From the NCBI GenBank assembly GCA_014381035.1, contig JACMIS010000829.1:1-15440 (forward strand): a DNA stretch of 15,440 bases, given 5' to 3'. Numbering within the stretch: position 1 is the first letter of the stretch; each line of letters opens with the position of its first letter. The translations under genes were made by a program, and so were the position numbers. The notes beneath the pieces were generated by a model. It had not been told where the DNA came from. It saw only the letters and a program-made list of their open reading frames with translations, and searched no databases. Origin of the DNA: Armatimonadota bacterium. Its GTDB lineage: Bacteria > Armatimonadota > Armatimonadia > Armatimonadales > Armatimonadaceae. Positions 9,319 to 15,440 of this stretch are shown one piece after another.

Positions 9319-10935
9319 CTAATTCTTGTGCAGAAAAACAGCGGAAAGACGCTGGATGTCGGTGTAAACCGCCCGGTCTTCTCGTATCGGTTCAAAGCGA
9401 GGCATCCAGACCGGCAGGCAGACCGCGTGACCTGCGGCAAGCCCTTCTTCGCGCAAAAAGGTGAGTTGTGCCAGAGCCATCGCCAGCACGGCAAGTACGG
9501 CGGCGAGCCGTTCCGTCTGTGCCAGTGCCATGCGGGCGGCGAGCGTCCCCATAGACACAACGTCCTGATTGCCGCCGTTGGTCGGGATCGAATAGGTGGC
9601 GTGGGCGTGGCAATGCGCCCGCATCTCCGCGACCAGTGCGGTCGCGGTGATCTGCGCCCCGGCGAGCCCGGAAAACGCGCCCGGTCTCCATGACAGCAGA
9701 AGCGGGGCGTTGTCGTTGGTCCTTGAAGGCGATACCAGCGCGTCTATCTGCCGCTCTGCCAGAACAGCCATCTGGACGAGGGCGGCATTCAAAGCGTCGG
9801 CCGCGAAGGCGACCTGCTGTCCCTGAAAGTTACCGCCGTGGAGTGCCACCGCAGACAGCGACGCCTCACTGTCTTCCAGCAAAAGAGGGTTGTCCGTGAC
9901 GCCGTTGATTTCTGTCTCGACCAACCGCCGGGCGTGGTCCAGATTTTCGCGGCACGCCCCCAATATCTGAGGGGCGCAACGGAGTGAGTAGATCTCCTGT
10001 AAAGGTCGCGTCGCGTCTTCCCAATTGTCTCCCCGCGCTATGGCGATGGTTTCTTCTCGTATATGACGCGCACTCGTCTTCTGACCGGCGTGCCCGCGTG
10101 CGGCATGGAGGCGTGGATCGAGAGCGTCCGCCCGCGCTCCGAGCGTGGCGTACATCCATCCGGTCAATCGTTCCGCACACCGTGTCAGGCGTTCCGCCCG
10201 GGCGACCGCCAGCGCGGCGATACCGGAAAGGAACGCCGTCCCGTTGGTGAGAGCGAGGGCGTCGCGTCCTTCGAGCGCGAGCGGGGCAATGCCTATTGCG
10301 GCTAACGCATCGGTGCTGGGGACGATCCGCCCCTTGTAAAACACGGGACCGTCGCCGGTAAGAACGCGGGCGATGTGAGCGAGCGGAATCAGGTCTCCGC
10401 TCGCCCCGACAGATCCGACCGGAGGTACACAGGGAACGATACCGCCCGTAAGCATGTTTAGATAACGCTCTGCCACACCCGGGCGTATGCCGGACATACC
10501 CTGCGCCAATGTGTTCGTCCGCACCAGCATGACCGCTCGCACGACATCGGCGGAAGTCCACGGCTCGCCGACGGGACCCCACCCTGCTCCCAGATGCGCG
10601 ATCAAGCCCGCCCCGTGCTCGTGTCCCCCTTTTTCGTCGCCCTCACCGTTCGAAGTGAATTGTACGAACGGACCAAAGCCGGTCGTCGTGCCATAAAGGG
10701 GCGTGCCGGCAGCCTGCAAGCGGCGCAGGCGTCCGTATGACGACAGCATGGCTTCCTGTGCGACCGGGGTAAAATCAACCGCAGCGTGGTTCGGGACGGA
10801 AGCAACTTTTTCGACTGCTTCACAAGTGAGTTGTCGATCCGGACCAAGCCACAAGGTGGTATCCGGGGCTGGAGAAGTATCCGGTCGGTTTGCCACATCC
10901 GAATACCCAACGTGTATAGAGGGAGGCGAATTCAT
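9319..10935 (-). CDS. Tyrosine ammonia-lyase (MIO-type aromatic amino acid lyase)
   Basis: This 538-residue member of the histidine/phenylalanine/tyrosine ammonia-lyase family removes ammonia from an aromatic amino acid without external cofactor. The self-forming MIO prosthetic group comes from A178-S179-G180 in GSVGASGDLIPLAH. Other active-site elements are Y81 (LYGTTTGFG), N232 (LTNGTA), YSLRCAPQ (316-323), TDNP (347-350) and HGGNFQGQ (366-373). The selectivity pair is His114-Leu115 (IAHLGAG), matching H89-L90 of Rhodobacter tyrosine ammonia-lyase; phenylalanine lyases have Phe-Leu and histidine lyases Ser-His there. The product would thus be p-coumarate, the PYP chromophore precursor. The N-terminus is about 25 residues longer than in the Rhodobacter enzyme. 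An AGGAT lies very close before the ATG. The helicase gene begins 16 nt downstream. A tyrosine aminomutase or plain histidine lyase is less likely given the pair and the pyp context. Confidence 0.9.
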   Translation of the reverse strand: MNSPPSIHVGYSDVANRPDTSPAPDTTLWLGPDRQLTCEAVEKVASVPNHAAVDFTPVAQEAMLSSYGRLRRLQAAGTPLYGTTTGFGPFVQFTSNGEGDEKGGHEHGAGLIAHLGAGWGPVGEPWTSADVVRAVMLVRTNTLAQGMSGIRPGVAERYLNMLTGGIVPCVPPVGSVGASGDLIPLAHIARVLTGDGPVFYKGRIVPSTDALAAIGIAPLALEGRDALALTNGTAFLSGIAALAVARAERLTRCAERLTGWMYATLGARADALDPRLHAARGHAGQKTSARHIREETIAIARGDNWEDATRPLQEIYSLRCAPQILGACRENLDHARRLVETEINGVTDNPLLLEDSEASLSAVALHGGNFQGQQVAFAADALNAALVQMAVLAERQIDALVSPSRTNDNAPLLLSWRPGAFSGLAGAQITATALVAEMRAHCHAHATYSIPTNGGNQDVVSMGTLAARMALAQTERLAAVLAVLAMALAQLTFLREEGLAAGHAVCLPVWMPRFEPIREDRAVYTDIQRLSAVFLHKN

Positions 10936-11130
10936 ATCCTATTGCTTTCTGATCGTCTAACCGGGACATGCACGCCGACACCGAACATACAAATCAGCCT
11001 TCTCCTGCACGGCATAGGGAAGGTGAACCTACAATTACCATCGTGTTTCGATTCCGAAGCACCTACGGATGCTTAATAACAAACAGCGTTCCTGTGTTCC
11101 CATTTTACTGATAGTTATAAACGTGAAAAT

Positions 11131-11160
11131 ATTATTATCTATGCGGGAATTATTATCTAT
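11131..11160 (+). repeat. Two 12-bp direct repeats, possible regulator sites
   Basis: ATTATTATCTAT is present at 11131-11142 and again at 11149-11160, separated by GCGGGA. The 18-bp start-to-start spacing and position between divergent genes fit tandem binding half-sites or overlapping -10-like elements. A regulator cannot be named. Confidence 0.6.
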
Positions 11161-11219
11161 CTTATGTGTTTATGGTACCGCGATGGGGTATGAGCCCGTT
11201 TTAGTACCTCGAACCAAAT

Positions 11220-11232
11220 TCGTTGGCAACGA
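11220..11232. repeat. Short perfect dyad, possible operator
   Basis: TCGTTG and CAACGA form 6-bp inverted arms around a single G, about 100 bp before the first coiled-coil gene. The position suits an operator, but a dyad this short can arise by chance. Confidence 0.3.
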
Positions 11233-11333
11233 GGGTAGGTGAACAGATTGCGTTTAATTGTTGGGTCTTTGGTGGTGCTCGAAGCTATATGTCCCGGTAC
11301 GATTTTAAATAATCTAGAATTTAGGAACAGGGA

Positions 11334-12611
11334 ATGGAAAGTAGTCCGGTCGTCGAGCACGACGTTAGTTTGACAGAGGATAACGCAAAGATATCGGTAT
11401 TGGACGAGCATGATAGAGCCACTCATCGGCGGGCAGAACCCACAGAGAATCTATTAACGAAAACGCTGAACAGCCTCCGCCTGGAGAATCGCTGGAACGA
11501 GTGTCTGGATACCTGGGACGACGCCGAACCTGAGGAGGTTCTCGAAGTCCATCTGATGGCGGCGCAGGTGCGCCAACAATTTCTGGACGCTGCCGCTCAG
11601 GTCAGTAGCGATGAGGAGTTGGCGCAGACCGTCCTGCTGATCTACATCCAGTTGCGGGCGCATTGGTATCTGCTGAATCTGCGGTTAGGCTACAGCGCGG
11701 AATCCGGCGTTCTGGACAACACGCTGGCATATCAGGCATCCCTTCTCGCTATTCTGGTACAGACAGTGGAAGCGGTCGTAGACCGGAGGGTCGTCGAAAG
11801 AGTCACCGAGATGCTGGACTCCCCGCTCACGGATTACGATGCGGCCGCGGGAGAAGAGTCGAGCTACAGCGGCACACTTTCTGCGGCGGACTTTTCCGGC
11901 GGTACAGCGATCTCCCACGAGAACGGTTGGGCGACCGGCGCGAATGAGGAAGAAGCGGGGATGCTACGGGGACGCGTGCAGGCACTCGCAGACACGCTCG
12001 GCGACTTAAGCGACCGACTCTCGCGACAGAGCAGCGAGATGATTGTGATGAAGGCGACTCAGTGCGCGCTCACGGAAACGTTGGGCGAGGCTGATCCCAC
12101 CCGACTGGTCGCACGCGTCATGCAACTGAGCGCGAAGATCGTCGCTCTCGAGGCGCAGTTAGAATCGGCAGGTATACACCGCGAACTGTTCGCGCGTGAA
12201 TTCGGGACGAGTGAACCGTTCGCCATGGCGACCGTTGTTCAGTCGCTCCGGGCACAGGTCGCCTCGCTATCCAAACCTGCCAGTGGCGGCGGCGTCATGG
12301 GCGGCGTTACGTCGCGAAACAACAACGCCGCGGTACACGCCATCAGCACGACGCGCATCGAGGAGTTGACTGCCGCGTTGCAAACCGAGCGCGAGGCGAA
12401 AGCGCAGGCGCAGGCGCAAAGCGTGCTTCTGGAAACTCAGTTGCAGTCTTTTCGCAACGAGCAGGAGTCGCTGGCATCCGAACTCGGTCTGACTGACGCG
12501 GCTCAGATAGTGACGAAAGTCAAAAGTTTGACCGAACGTCTCGCCGCTGTCAAGGATTTGGAGATGTTGCTGGGCACGATGGAATCAGAGTTGTCCGGTT
12601 CGCCCCGGTAG
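11334..12611 (+). CDS. Coiled-coil repeat protein 1, pyp-associated, unknown function
   Basis: This 425-residue protein matches no family I recognise. It has no signal peptide and no clear membrane span, so it is likely cytoplasmic. Residues 40-165 form a helical N-terminal domain (LLIYIQLRAHWYLLNLRLGY is hydrophobic but amphipathic-looking). A low-complexity Ser/Gly/Ala linker covers about 168-205, then coiled coil runs to the end, broken by a Gly/Asn-rich stretch (317-332). The coiled coil carries a recurring motif: ETLGEADPTRLVARV at 248-262, REFGTSEPF at 288-296 and SELGLTDAAQIVTKV at 382-396. The first two copies are 40 residues apart. The same repeat occurs in the next gene, so the two are related and may co-assemble. 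The start follows a good AGGAACAGGG ribosome site. It opens the plus-strand run leading to pyp, suggesting a scaffold or signalling role; that is inference. Confidence 0.8.
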   Translation: MESSPVVEHDVSLTEDNAKISVLDEHDRATHRRAEPTENLLTKTLNSLRLENRWNECLDTWDDAEPEEVLEVHLMAAQVRQQFLDAAAQVSSDEELAQTVLLIYIQLRAHWYLLNLRLGYSAESGVLDNTLAYQASLLAILVQTVEAVVDRRVVERVTEMLDSPLTDYDAAAGEESSYSGTLSAADFSGGTAISHENGWATGANEEEAGMLRGRVQALADTLGDLSDRLSRQSSEMIVMKATQCALTETLGEADPTRLVARVMQLSAKIVALEAQLESAGIHRELFAREFGTSEPFAMATVVQSLRAQVASLSKPASGGGVMGGVTSRNNNAAVHAISTTRIEELTAALQTEREAKAQAQAQSVLLETQLQSFRNEQESLASELGLTDAAQIVTKVKSLTERLAAVKDLEMLLGTMESELSGSPR

Positions 12612-12696
12612 ATCGTTCCACCGCGAACACTCGCTCATTAGTAGGATTATCCTGTGAGCATAACCCCGATATAGAAAGAAGATAAACGGAACGTTC

Positions 12697-13755
12697 ATGT
12701 TTACGACGAACTTCCTCGGCCGCAACAGTGCTCAGATTGAGCGGCTCGAGGCGAAAATTGCCACTCAGGAAAGCGACCGCGCTGTCTTGATCCGTGACCT
12801 GGGGACCTGTGATCCTCAGGAGATTATCGCCCGGGTTCGCGCTCTGGAAAACGAGGTTGCCAGCGCGGCTCGGACGGCGGCATCCGCCACAACCCCGACG
12901 CCTGCACCGGCGGGCGAGAATGATCCGATACTGCTGACCAGTCCGCGCGAGCTTATGGAGAAGATCCGCTCCTTCAACAACCGGATTCAGGATTTGAATA
13001 GCACGGTCGCCGGTATGGAAGCACAGTTAGTCTCACTATACGAAGAAAAAGAGGGGATGGAACGCCAGATCGGCGCGGGGGATCTGGAGGGTATCCTCGG
13101 TATCATCCAGGGGTACAGGGTTATGATCAATAACATGGAACAACAATTAATGACCATGTATGCGGCTCGGGAAACTCTGGAAAGCGAAATGGGGACCTCC
13201 GATGCGCACCGCATTGTTGCGCTGTTTCGCGGAGTATCCGCTCTGGTAGGTCAGATTCAGGATCAAATGAACTCCGTGGAGATGCCGAGCCTTCCGGCGG
13301 TTTCCAAGACGGATGCGGGACTGAATGGCGACCTCCCGCGCGTTATTCCTGCCATATACGATGTGGTTCCGGCGCAAAGAAAACCGGTCGTCGCGCGGAG
13401 CGAGGAAAGCACCACGGGCACTTTGCCGCGTTTTACACCCGTCACTGCCTCTACGCCGGTAGCGGCTCCCGTAACGTCGATCGTTGCCACGCCCGCCGTC
13501 ATTCCGACGCCTTTCGTCATTCCGGCAATGACTGCGGAGGTGCAACGATCCATCAACCCTGCCGTTGCGGCCGCCGCCGCTGCATTCGCGACTGCCGCCG
13601 CCGCTTCCGCCGCTTCCGCCGCCGCGATTATGCCGGTGTCTGTGGTCCCCGCAACCGGAAGAGAGCAACTCCCCCCGGACCACCCGGATTATGACCCTTT
13701 GAGTAATCCGAATGACCCGCTTAATGACGACTCGCTGATTAACGGTACGCCGTGA
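12697..13755 (+). CDS. Coiled-coil repeat protein 2 with Pro/Ala-rich tail, pyp-associated
   Basis: This 352-residue protein of unknown family lies 85 nt after coiled-coil protein 1. Residues 10-195 are coiled coil built from about four repeats: RDLGTCDPQEIIARVRALE (33-51), a weaker TSPRELMEKIRSF (81-93), RQIGAGDLEGILGII (123-137) and SEMGTSDAHRIVALF (163-177). Between them run helices of the type MEAQLVSLYEEKEGM. The last two strong copies are exactly 40 residues apart, as in protein 1. Residues 215-285 are a disordered Pro/Thr/Val linker and 288-310 an alanine-rich run. The acidic tail is rich in Asp, Pro and Asn (DHPDYDPLSNPNDPLNDD). No signal peptide is visible. It is immediately upstream of pyp (58 nt). 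A filament, scaffold or receptor-partner role is plausible but unproven. The ribosome site (GGA at 12688) is weak. Confidence 0.8.
   Translation: MFTTNFLGRNSAQIERLEAKIATQESDRAVLIRDLGTCDPQEIIARVRALENEVASAARTAASATTPTPAPAGENDPILLTSPRELMEKIRSFNNRIQDLNSTVAGMEAQLVSLYEEKEGMERQIGAGDLEGILGIIQGYRVMINNMEQQLMTMYAARETLESEMGTSDAHRIVALFRGVSALVGQIQDQMNSVEMPSLPAVSKTDAGLNGDLPRVIPAIYDVVPAQRKPVVARSEESTTGTLPRFTPVTASTPVAAPVTSIVATPAVIPTPFVIPAMTAEVQRSINPAVAAAAAAFATAAAASAASAAAIMPVSVVPATGREQLPPDHPDYDPLSNPNDPLNDDSLINGTP
13557..13626 (+). repeat. GCC-rich triplet tract encoding polyalanine
   Basis: Within coiled-coil gene 2, imperfect GCC/GCG/TCC triplets encode an Ala/Ser run (residues about 288-310). The tract is prone to slippage, so its length may vary between strains. 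It could be a flexible or helical spacer between the linker and the acidic tail. Confidence 0.55.
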
Positions 13756-13772
13756 CCGCCCCAGCATATCAC

Positions 13773-13795
13773 TGCCGCTTCTTTACGGCGTTTTT
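13773..13795 (+). terminator. Weak hairpin with T run just before pyp, possible attenuator
   Basis: TGCCG (13773-13777) can pair with CGGCG (13786-13790, one wobble) and is followed by five T residues. With only five pairs it would terminate partially at best, perhaps setting the ratio of pyp to coiled-coil transcripts. Confidence 0.3.
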
Positions 13796-13813
13796 ACCTA
13801 GAAAGAAAAACCG

Positions 13814-14194
13814 ATGAGTTTCGTTCCCGATGAATTGTTGAGCCAGTTCCCTCAGATGACTTCTGAACAATTAGACGCTTTTGATTTTGGTGTAGTCCGC
13901 GTGGATGATAGGGGGGTCATTCAGTCCTACAACCGTTACGAATCCGGTCTCGCCAATATTTCCCCGTCCGTCGCGATTGGCAAGAATTTTTTCACCCAGG
14001 TCGCCCCTTGCACGAACAACCGCTTGATCTACGGAAAGTTCAAAGAAGGCATGGCTTCTGGCGAACTTAACGCCCTTGTGCCATACGTTTTCACCTACCG
14101 GATGCGCCCGACCCTGGTGCAGGTACGACTGTGGCGCGACCCAGCGACAAGCACAAACTGGGTCATGGTCAAGCGAGCTGGCAGTACGAAATAA
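13814..14194 (+). CDS. pyp: Photoactive yellow protein (PYP), blue-light PAS photoreceptor
   Basis: At 126 residues it has the length of the Halorhodospira halophila protein (125) and aligns along its length without gaps from IQSYN onward. The signature IGKNFFTQVAPCTNN and YGKFKEGMASGELN are nearly identical to it. Cys66 corresponds to chromophore Cys69, which holds p-coumarate as a thioester; Tyr39 and Glu43 correspond to Tyr42 and Glu46, which hydrogen-bond the phenolate; Met97 corresponds to Met100, important for dark recovery. Light isomerises the chromophore and partly unfolds the protein to signal. Differences: Thr50 is Ala47 here and Arg52 is Ile49, so the pocket is less polar and less gated. 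The N-terminal cap (1-25) keeps its length. It is a soluble single-domain receptor, so output must go to another protein. The ANL-like gene starts 9 nt downstream, indicating an operon. Ribosome site is weak (GAAAG). Assignment is firm. Confidence 0.96.
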   Translation: MSFVPDELLSQFPQMTSEQLDAFDFGVVRVDDRGVIQSYNRYESGLANISPSVAIGKNFFTQVAPCTNNRLIYGKFKEGMASGELNALVPYVFTYRMRPTLVQVRLWRDPATSTNWVMVKRAGSTK

Positions 14195-14203
14195 GGGCGA
14201 TCA

Positions 14204-15400
14204 ATGGCGGAGAAAAAACGTGGTCAGGAGAGCGTGGCGGGGGCGTCTCCAGCCGATTCTGCGTCTCATCCGTGGCGCAGTCCCCTGTACTCTCGTCTCC
14301 CGAAGCAACCGTATCCGCTTGTCGTGTTCCCGGATGTAGTCATCCCTGCTGCCTCGCTCTGGACTGGTGCGCGGCTCTGGATTGATTCGCTCCGGGCGGC
14401 GGAAGTTCGCCCCGGTGACCGCATCGCAATCGCATTGCCACCGTCTCCCGCCTTTATTCAGGTACTGATCGCCGCTTTATGGGAAGGACTCACCATAGTG
14501 CCACTACCATACCGATCCAGTGCCGAGGAGACATCCGCACTCATCGCAGCGGTAGACGCTCGCCTGACTGTCTCGGAACGATTTTCCTCGAATGATGGTG
14601 TGTGGCGACCGGATGGTGTATCCGGACCAGACACACGCGAAGGAGATATGACCTTGCGCCCGACACGCCACGCGCCGACACCGGGTGTGTGTTTTATCTT
14701 CAGGCAATCCGGTGCGTTTATCGCGCTCTCCAGCGACAATGTTTGGGGCAGCCTGTCAGATCAACTGCCGCAACTCCACCTGCGCGAAGCCGAGACGCGC
14801 ATCCTATCCCTCCTGCCGTGGGACACGGCGGGAGGGATTTTGCGCGACCTGCTTCCCGGTCTGCTTGCCGGTGCGGAAATCATCAGGGTTGGTGACGGTT
14901 GGCAGGATGTTACCCGCCTTCTCCACCCCGCGATACAGACCGGGGCGACTCATCTATTCGCGACCCCGTCGCACGTTGCTCAGATCGGTGAGGAATCGGG
15001 TGGGGCGGCTTTTTTACGCGCCCTGGAGGGGGGAATAGTAGTCAGTAATGGCATCCCGATCACCAGCTCTCTTATGGAACTACTGATGACAACACGGTTA
15101 CGCGCGGGGTATGGGAACGCCGAAGCGTCTTGCTGTCTGGCGTTAGGCAGCCCCAGGATCTGGCCGGGTACAGGTTATCTGGGGCAAACTCTTAACTGCA
15201 ACACCCGCATCAATCCAGGGGGGGGATTGCAATTTCGCGGCAGAAACGCCTGTCTGGGGAGTTGGACATCGGAGCACGGGTTACATCGCCTACCTTCCGA
15301 CCGGTGGGTCGACACAGGCGACAAAGCGACCCTGGATCCGGTGACGAAGGACCTTTTCCTGGGGAGCCTGAGCAGTGACAGCGGTTTCGAAACGAATTAA
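14204..15400 (+). CDS. Truncated ANL-family pseudoenzyme next to pyp, paralogue of the CoA ligase-like gene
   Basis: The 398-residue product covers only the N-terminal domain of an ANL ligase. It shares long stretches with the protein at 2564 (FIQVLIAALWEGLTIVPLP; LRAGYGNAEA against LRAGYGQTEA; WPGTGYLGQTL). Three catalytic features are missing: the phosphate loop is deleted by seven residues (FRQSGAFIALS, 164-176), GYGQTE is GYGNAE (302-307), and the chain stops 25 residues after TGD (371-373), so the C-terminal lid and its Lys are absent. It cannot plausibly make an adenylate by the usual route. The frame is otherwise open and well formed, starting after an AAGGG site that overlaps the pyp stop, which suggests translational coupling and a maintained protein. 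It may bind p-coumarate or PYP, or support the full-length enzyme; decay to a pseudogene is the alternative. Confidence 0.8.
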   Translation: MAEKKRGQESVAGASPADSASHPWRSPLYSRLPKQPYPLVVFPDVVIPAASLWTGARLWIDSLRAAEVRPGDRIAIALPPSPAFIQVLIAALWEGLTIVPLPYRSSAEETSALIAAVDARLTVSERFSSNDGVWRPDGVSGPDTREGDMTLRPTRHAPTPGVCFIFRQSGAFIALSSDNVWGSLSDQLPQLHLREAETRILSLLPWDTAGGILRDLLPGLLAGAEIIRVGDGWQDVTRLLHPAIQTGATHLFATPSHVAQIGEESGGAAFLRALEGGIVVSNGIPITSSLMELLMTTRLRAGYGNAEASCCLALGSPRIWPGTGYLGQTLNCNTRINPGGGLQFRGRNACLGSWTSEHGLHRLPSDRWVDTGDKATLDPVTKDLFLGSLSSDSGFETN

Positions 15401-15440
15401 AGCGTTTCAAAAACGTCGCCATGTGACTTTCATAATGATA
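15375..15440 (+). CDS. Possible start of a further gene, runs off the window
   Basis: A GTG at 15375 begins an open frame to the window edge (22 codons) in a different frame from the ANL-like gene, overlapping its last 26 nt. GGGGAG at 15361-15366 is a good ribosome site at 8 nt. The peptide is basic (SKRIKAFQKRRH) and then turns hydrophobic (VTFIMI), as at the start of a membrane protein with a cytoplasmic N-terminus. Too little is visible to name it, and an alternative start could lie outside. Confidence 0.35.
   Translation, partial: MTAVSKRIKAFQKRRHVTFIMI

Larger units (their letters stand above)
10936..11333. promoter_or_regulatory. Divergent control region between lyase and coiled-coil/pyp transcription units
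   Basis: These 398 bases hold no credible gene. Both neighbouring units start here in opposite directions. The middle (about 11100-11170) is strikingly AT-rich compared with its surroundings and contains paired direct repeats. Further right lies a short dyad, and just before the coiled-coil gene an AT-rich stretch (TTTTAAATAATC, 11304-11315) could include a -10. I could not place a confident sigma-70 pair in either direction. Confidence 0.55.

Noticed and set aside
9303..9560. Upstream extension of the helicase to 9560 (86 more residues)
   Set aside because: It would overlap the lyase C-terminus by 240 nt, and the extra residues are Cys/Trp/Arg-rich as in a shadow frame. The DUF4011-like segment starts only after the ATG at 9302.
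9866..10582. 238-codon minus-strand frame within the lyase gene
   Set aside because: Arg-rich out-of-frame reading of the lyase, whose true frame carries all catalytic motifs.
11157..11426. 89-codon minus-strand frame in the divergent region
   Set aside because: Overlaps the start of coiled-coil gene 1, with no recognisable features and no need for it in either operon.
11334..13755. Gas vesicle genes, which accompany pyp in some Rhodobacter
   Set aside because: The two coiled-coil proteins have 40-residue repeats with a G-x-x-D break and do not resemble GvpA, GvpC, GvpK or other gas vesicle proteins I know.
13147..13767. 206-codon minus-strand frame opposite coiled-coil gene 2 and its end
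   Set aside because: Arg/Gly-rich composition typical of antisense to GCC-rich sequence, and it lies against a clearly coding strand.

Overview
The window reads as a bacterial chromosome segment, moderately GC-rich, with both GTG and ATG starts. A signal peptide on the first gene and a lipobox on the second show export, but I cannot fix the phylum from sequence alone. A diderm, possibly an under-sampled lineage such as Armatimonadota, is only a guess. No transposase, integrase, CRISPR array, rRNA or tRNA was seen.

Layout. (1) 1-2093 is unrelated flanking material: the 3' part of a secreted zinc aminopeptidase (M28), convergent with a small lipoprotein and separated from it by a repeat hairpin. 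(2) 2564-4165 is an AMP-binding (ANL) CoA-ligase-like gene ending at a good bidirectional terminator. (3) On the minus strand, 10935-9319 encodes a tyrosine ammonia-lyase, followed 16 nt later by a 1688-residue DUF4011-type SF1 helicase whose C-terminal Vsr-like nuclease domain appears catalytically dead. (4) Divergent from these, a plus-strand run holds two coiled-coil repeat proteins (11334-12611, 12697-13755), a photoactive yellow protein (PYP, 13814-14194), a truncated ANL pseudoenzyme (14204-15400), and possibly the start of another gene at 15375.

The core discovery is a PYP blue-light receptor locus. PYP carries 4-hydroxycinnamate (p-coumarate) as a thioester on a cysteine. The chromophore is made by tyrosine ammonia-lyase (tyrosine to p-coumarate) and activated by a p-coumarate CoA ligase. 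All three functions have candidates within 13 kb: a lyase with the His-Leu tyrosine selector, an ANL enzyme, and a PYP with the chromophore cysteine. What is unusual is the rest. The two genes just upstream of pyp share a ~40-residue coiled-coil repeat (helix, then a G-T-S-D-P-like break) and are natural candidates for scaffold or output partners. The gene just downstream of pyp is a clear paralogue of the ANL enzyme that has lost its ATP loop and whole C-terminal lid, so it may bind or hand over the chromophore rather than make it. The two transcription units diverge from a 398-bp AT-rich region with paired 12-bp direct repeats, which would allow coordinated control of receptor and chromophore supply.
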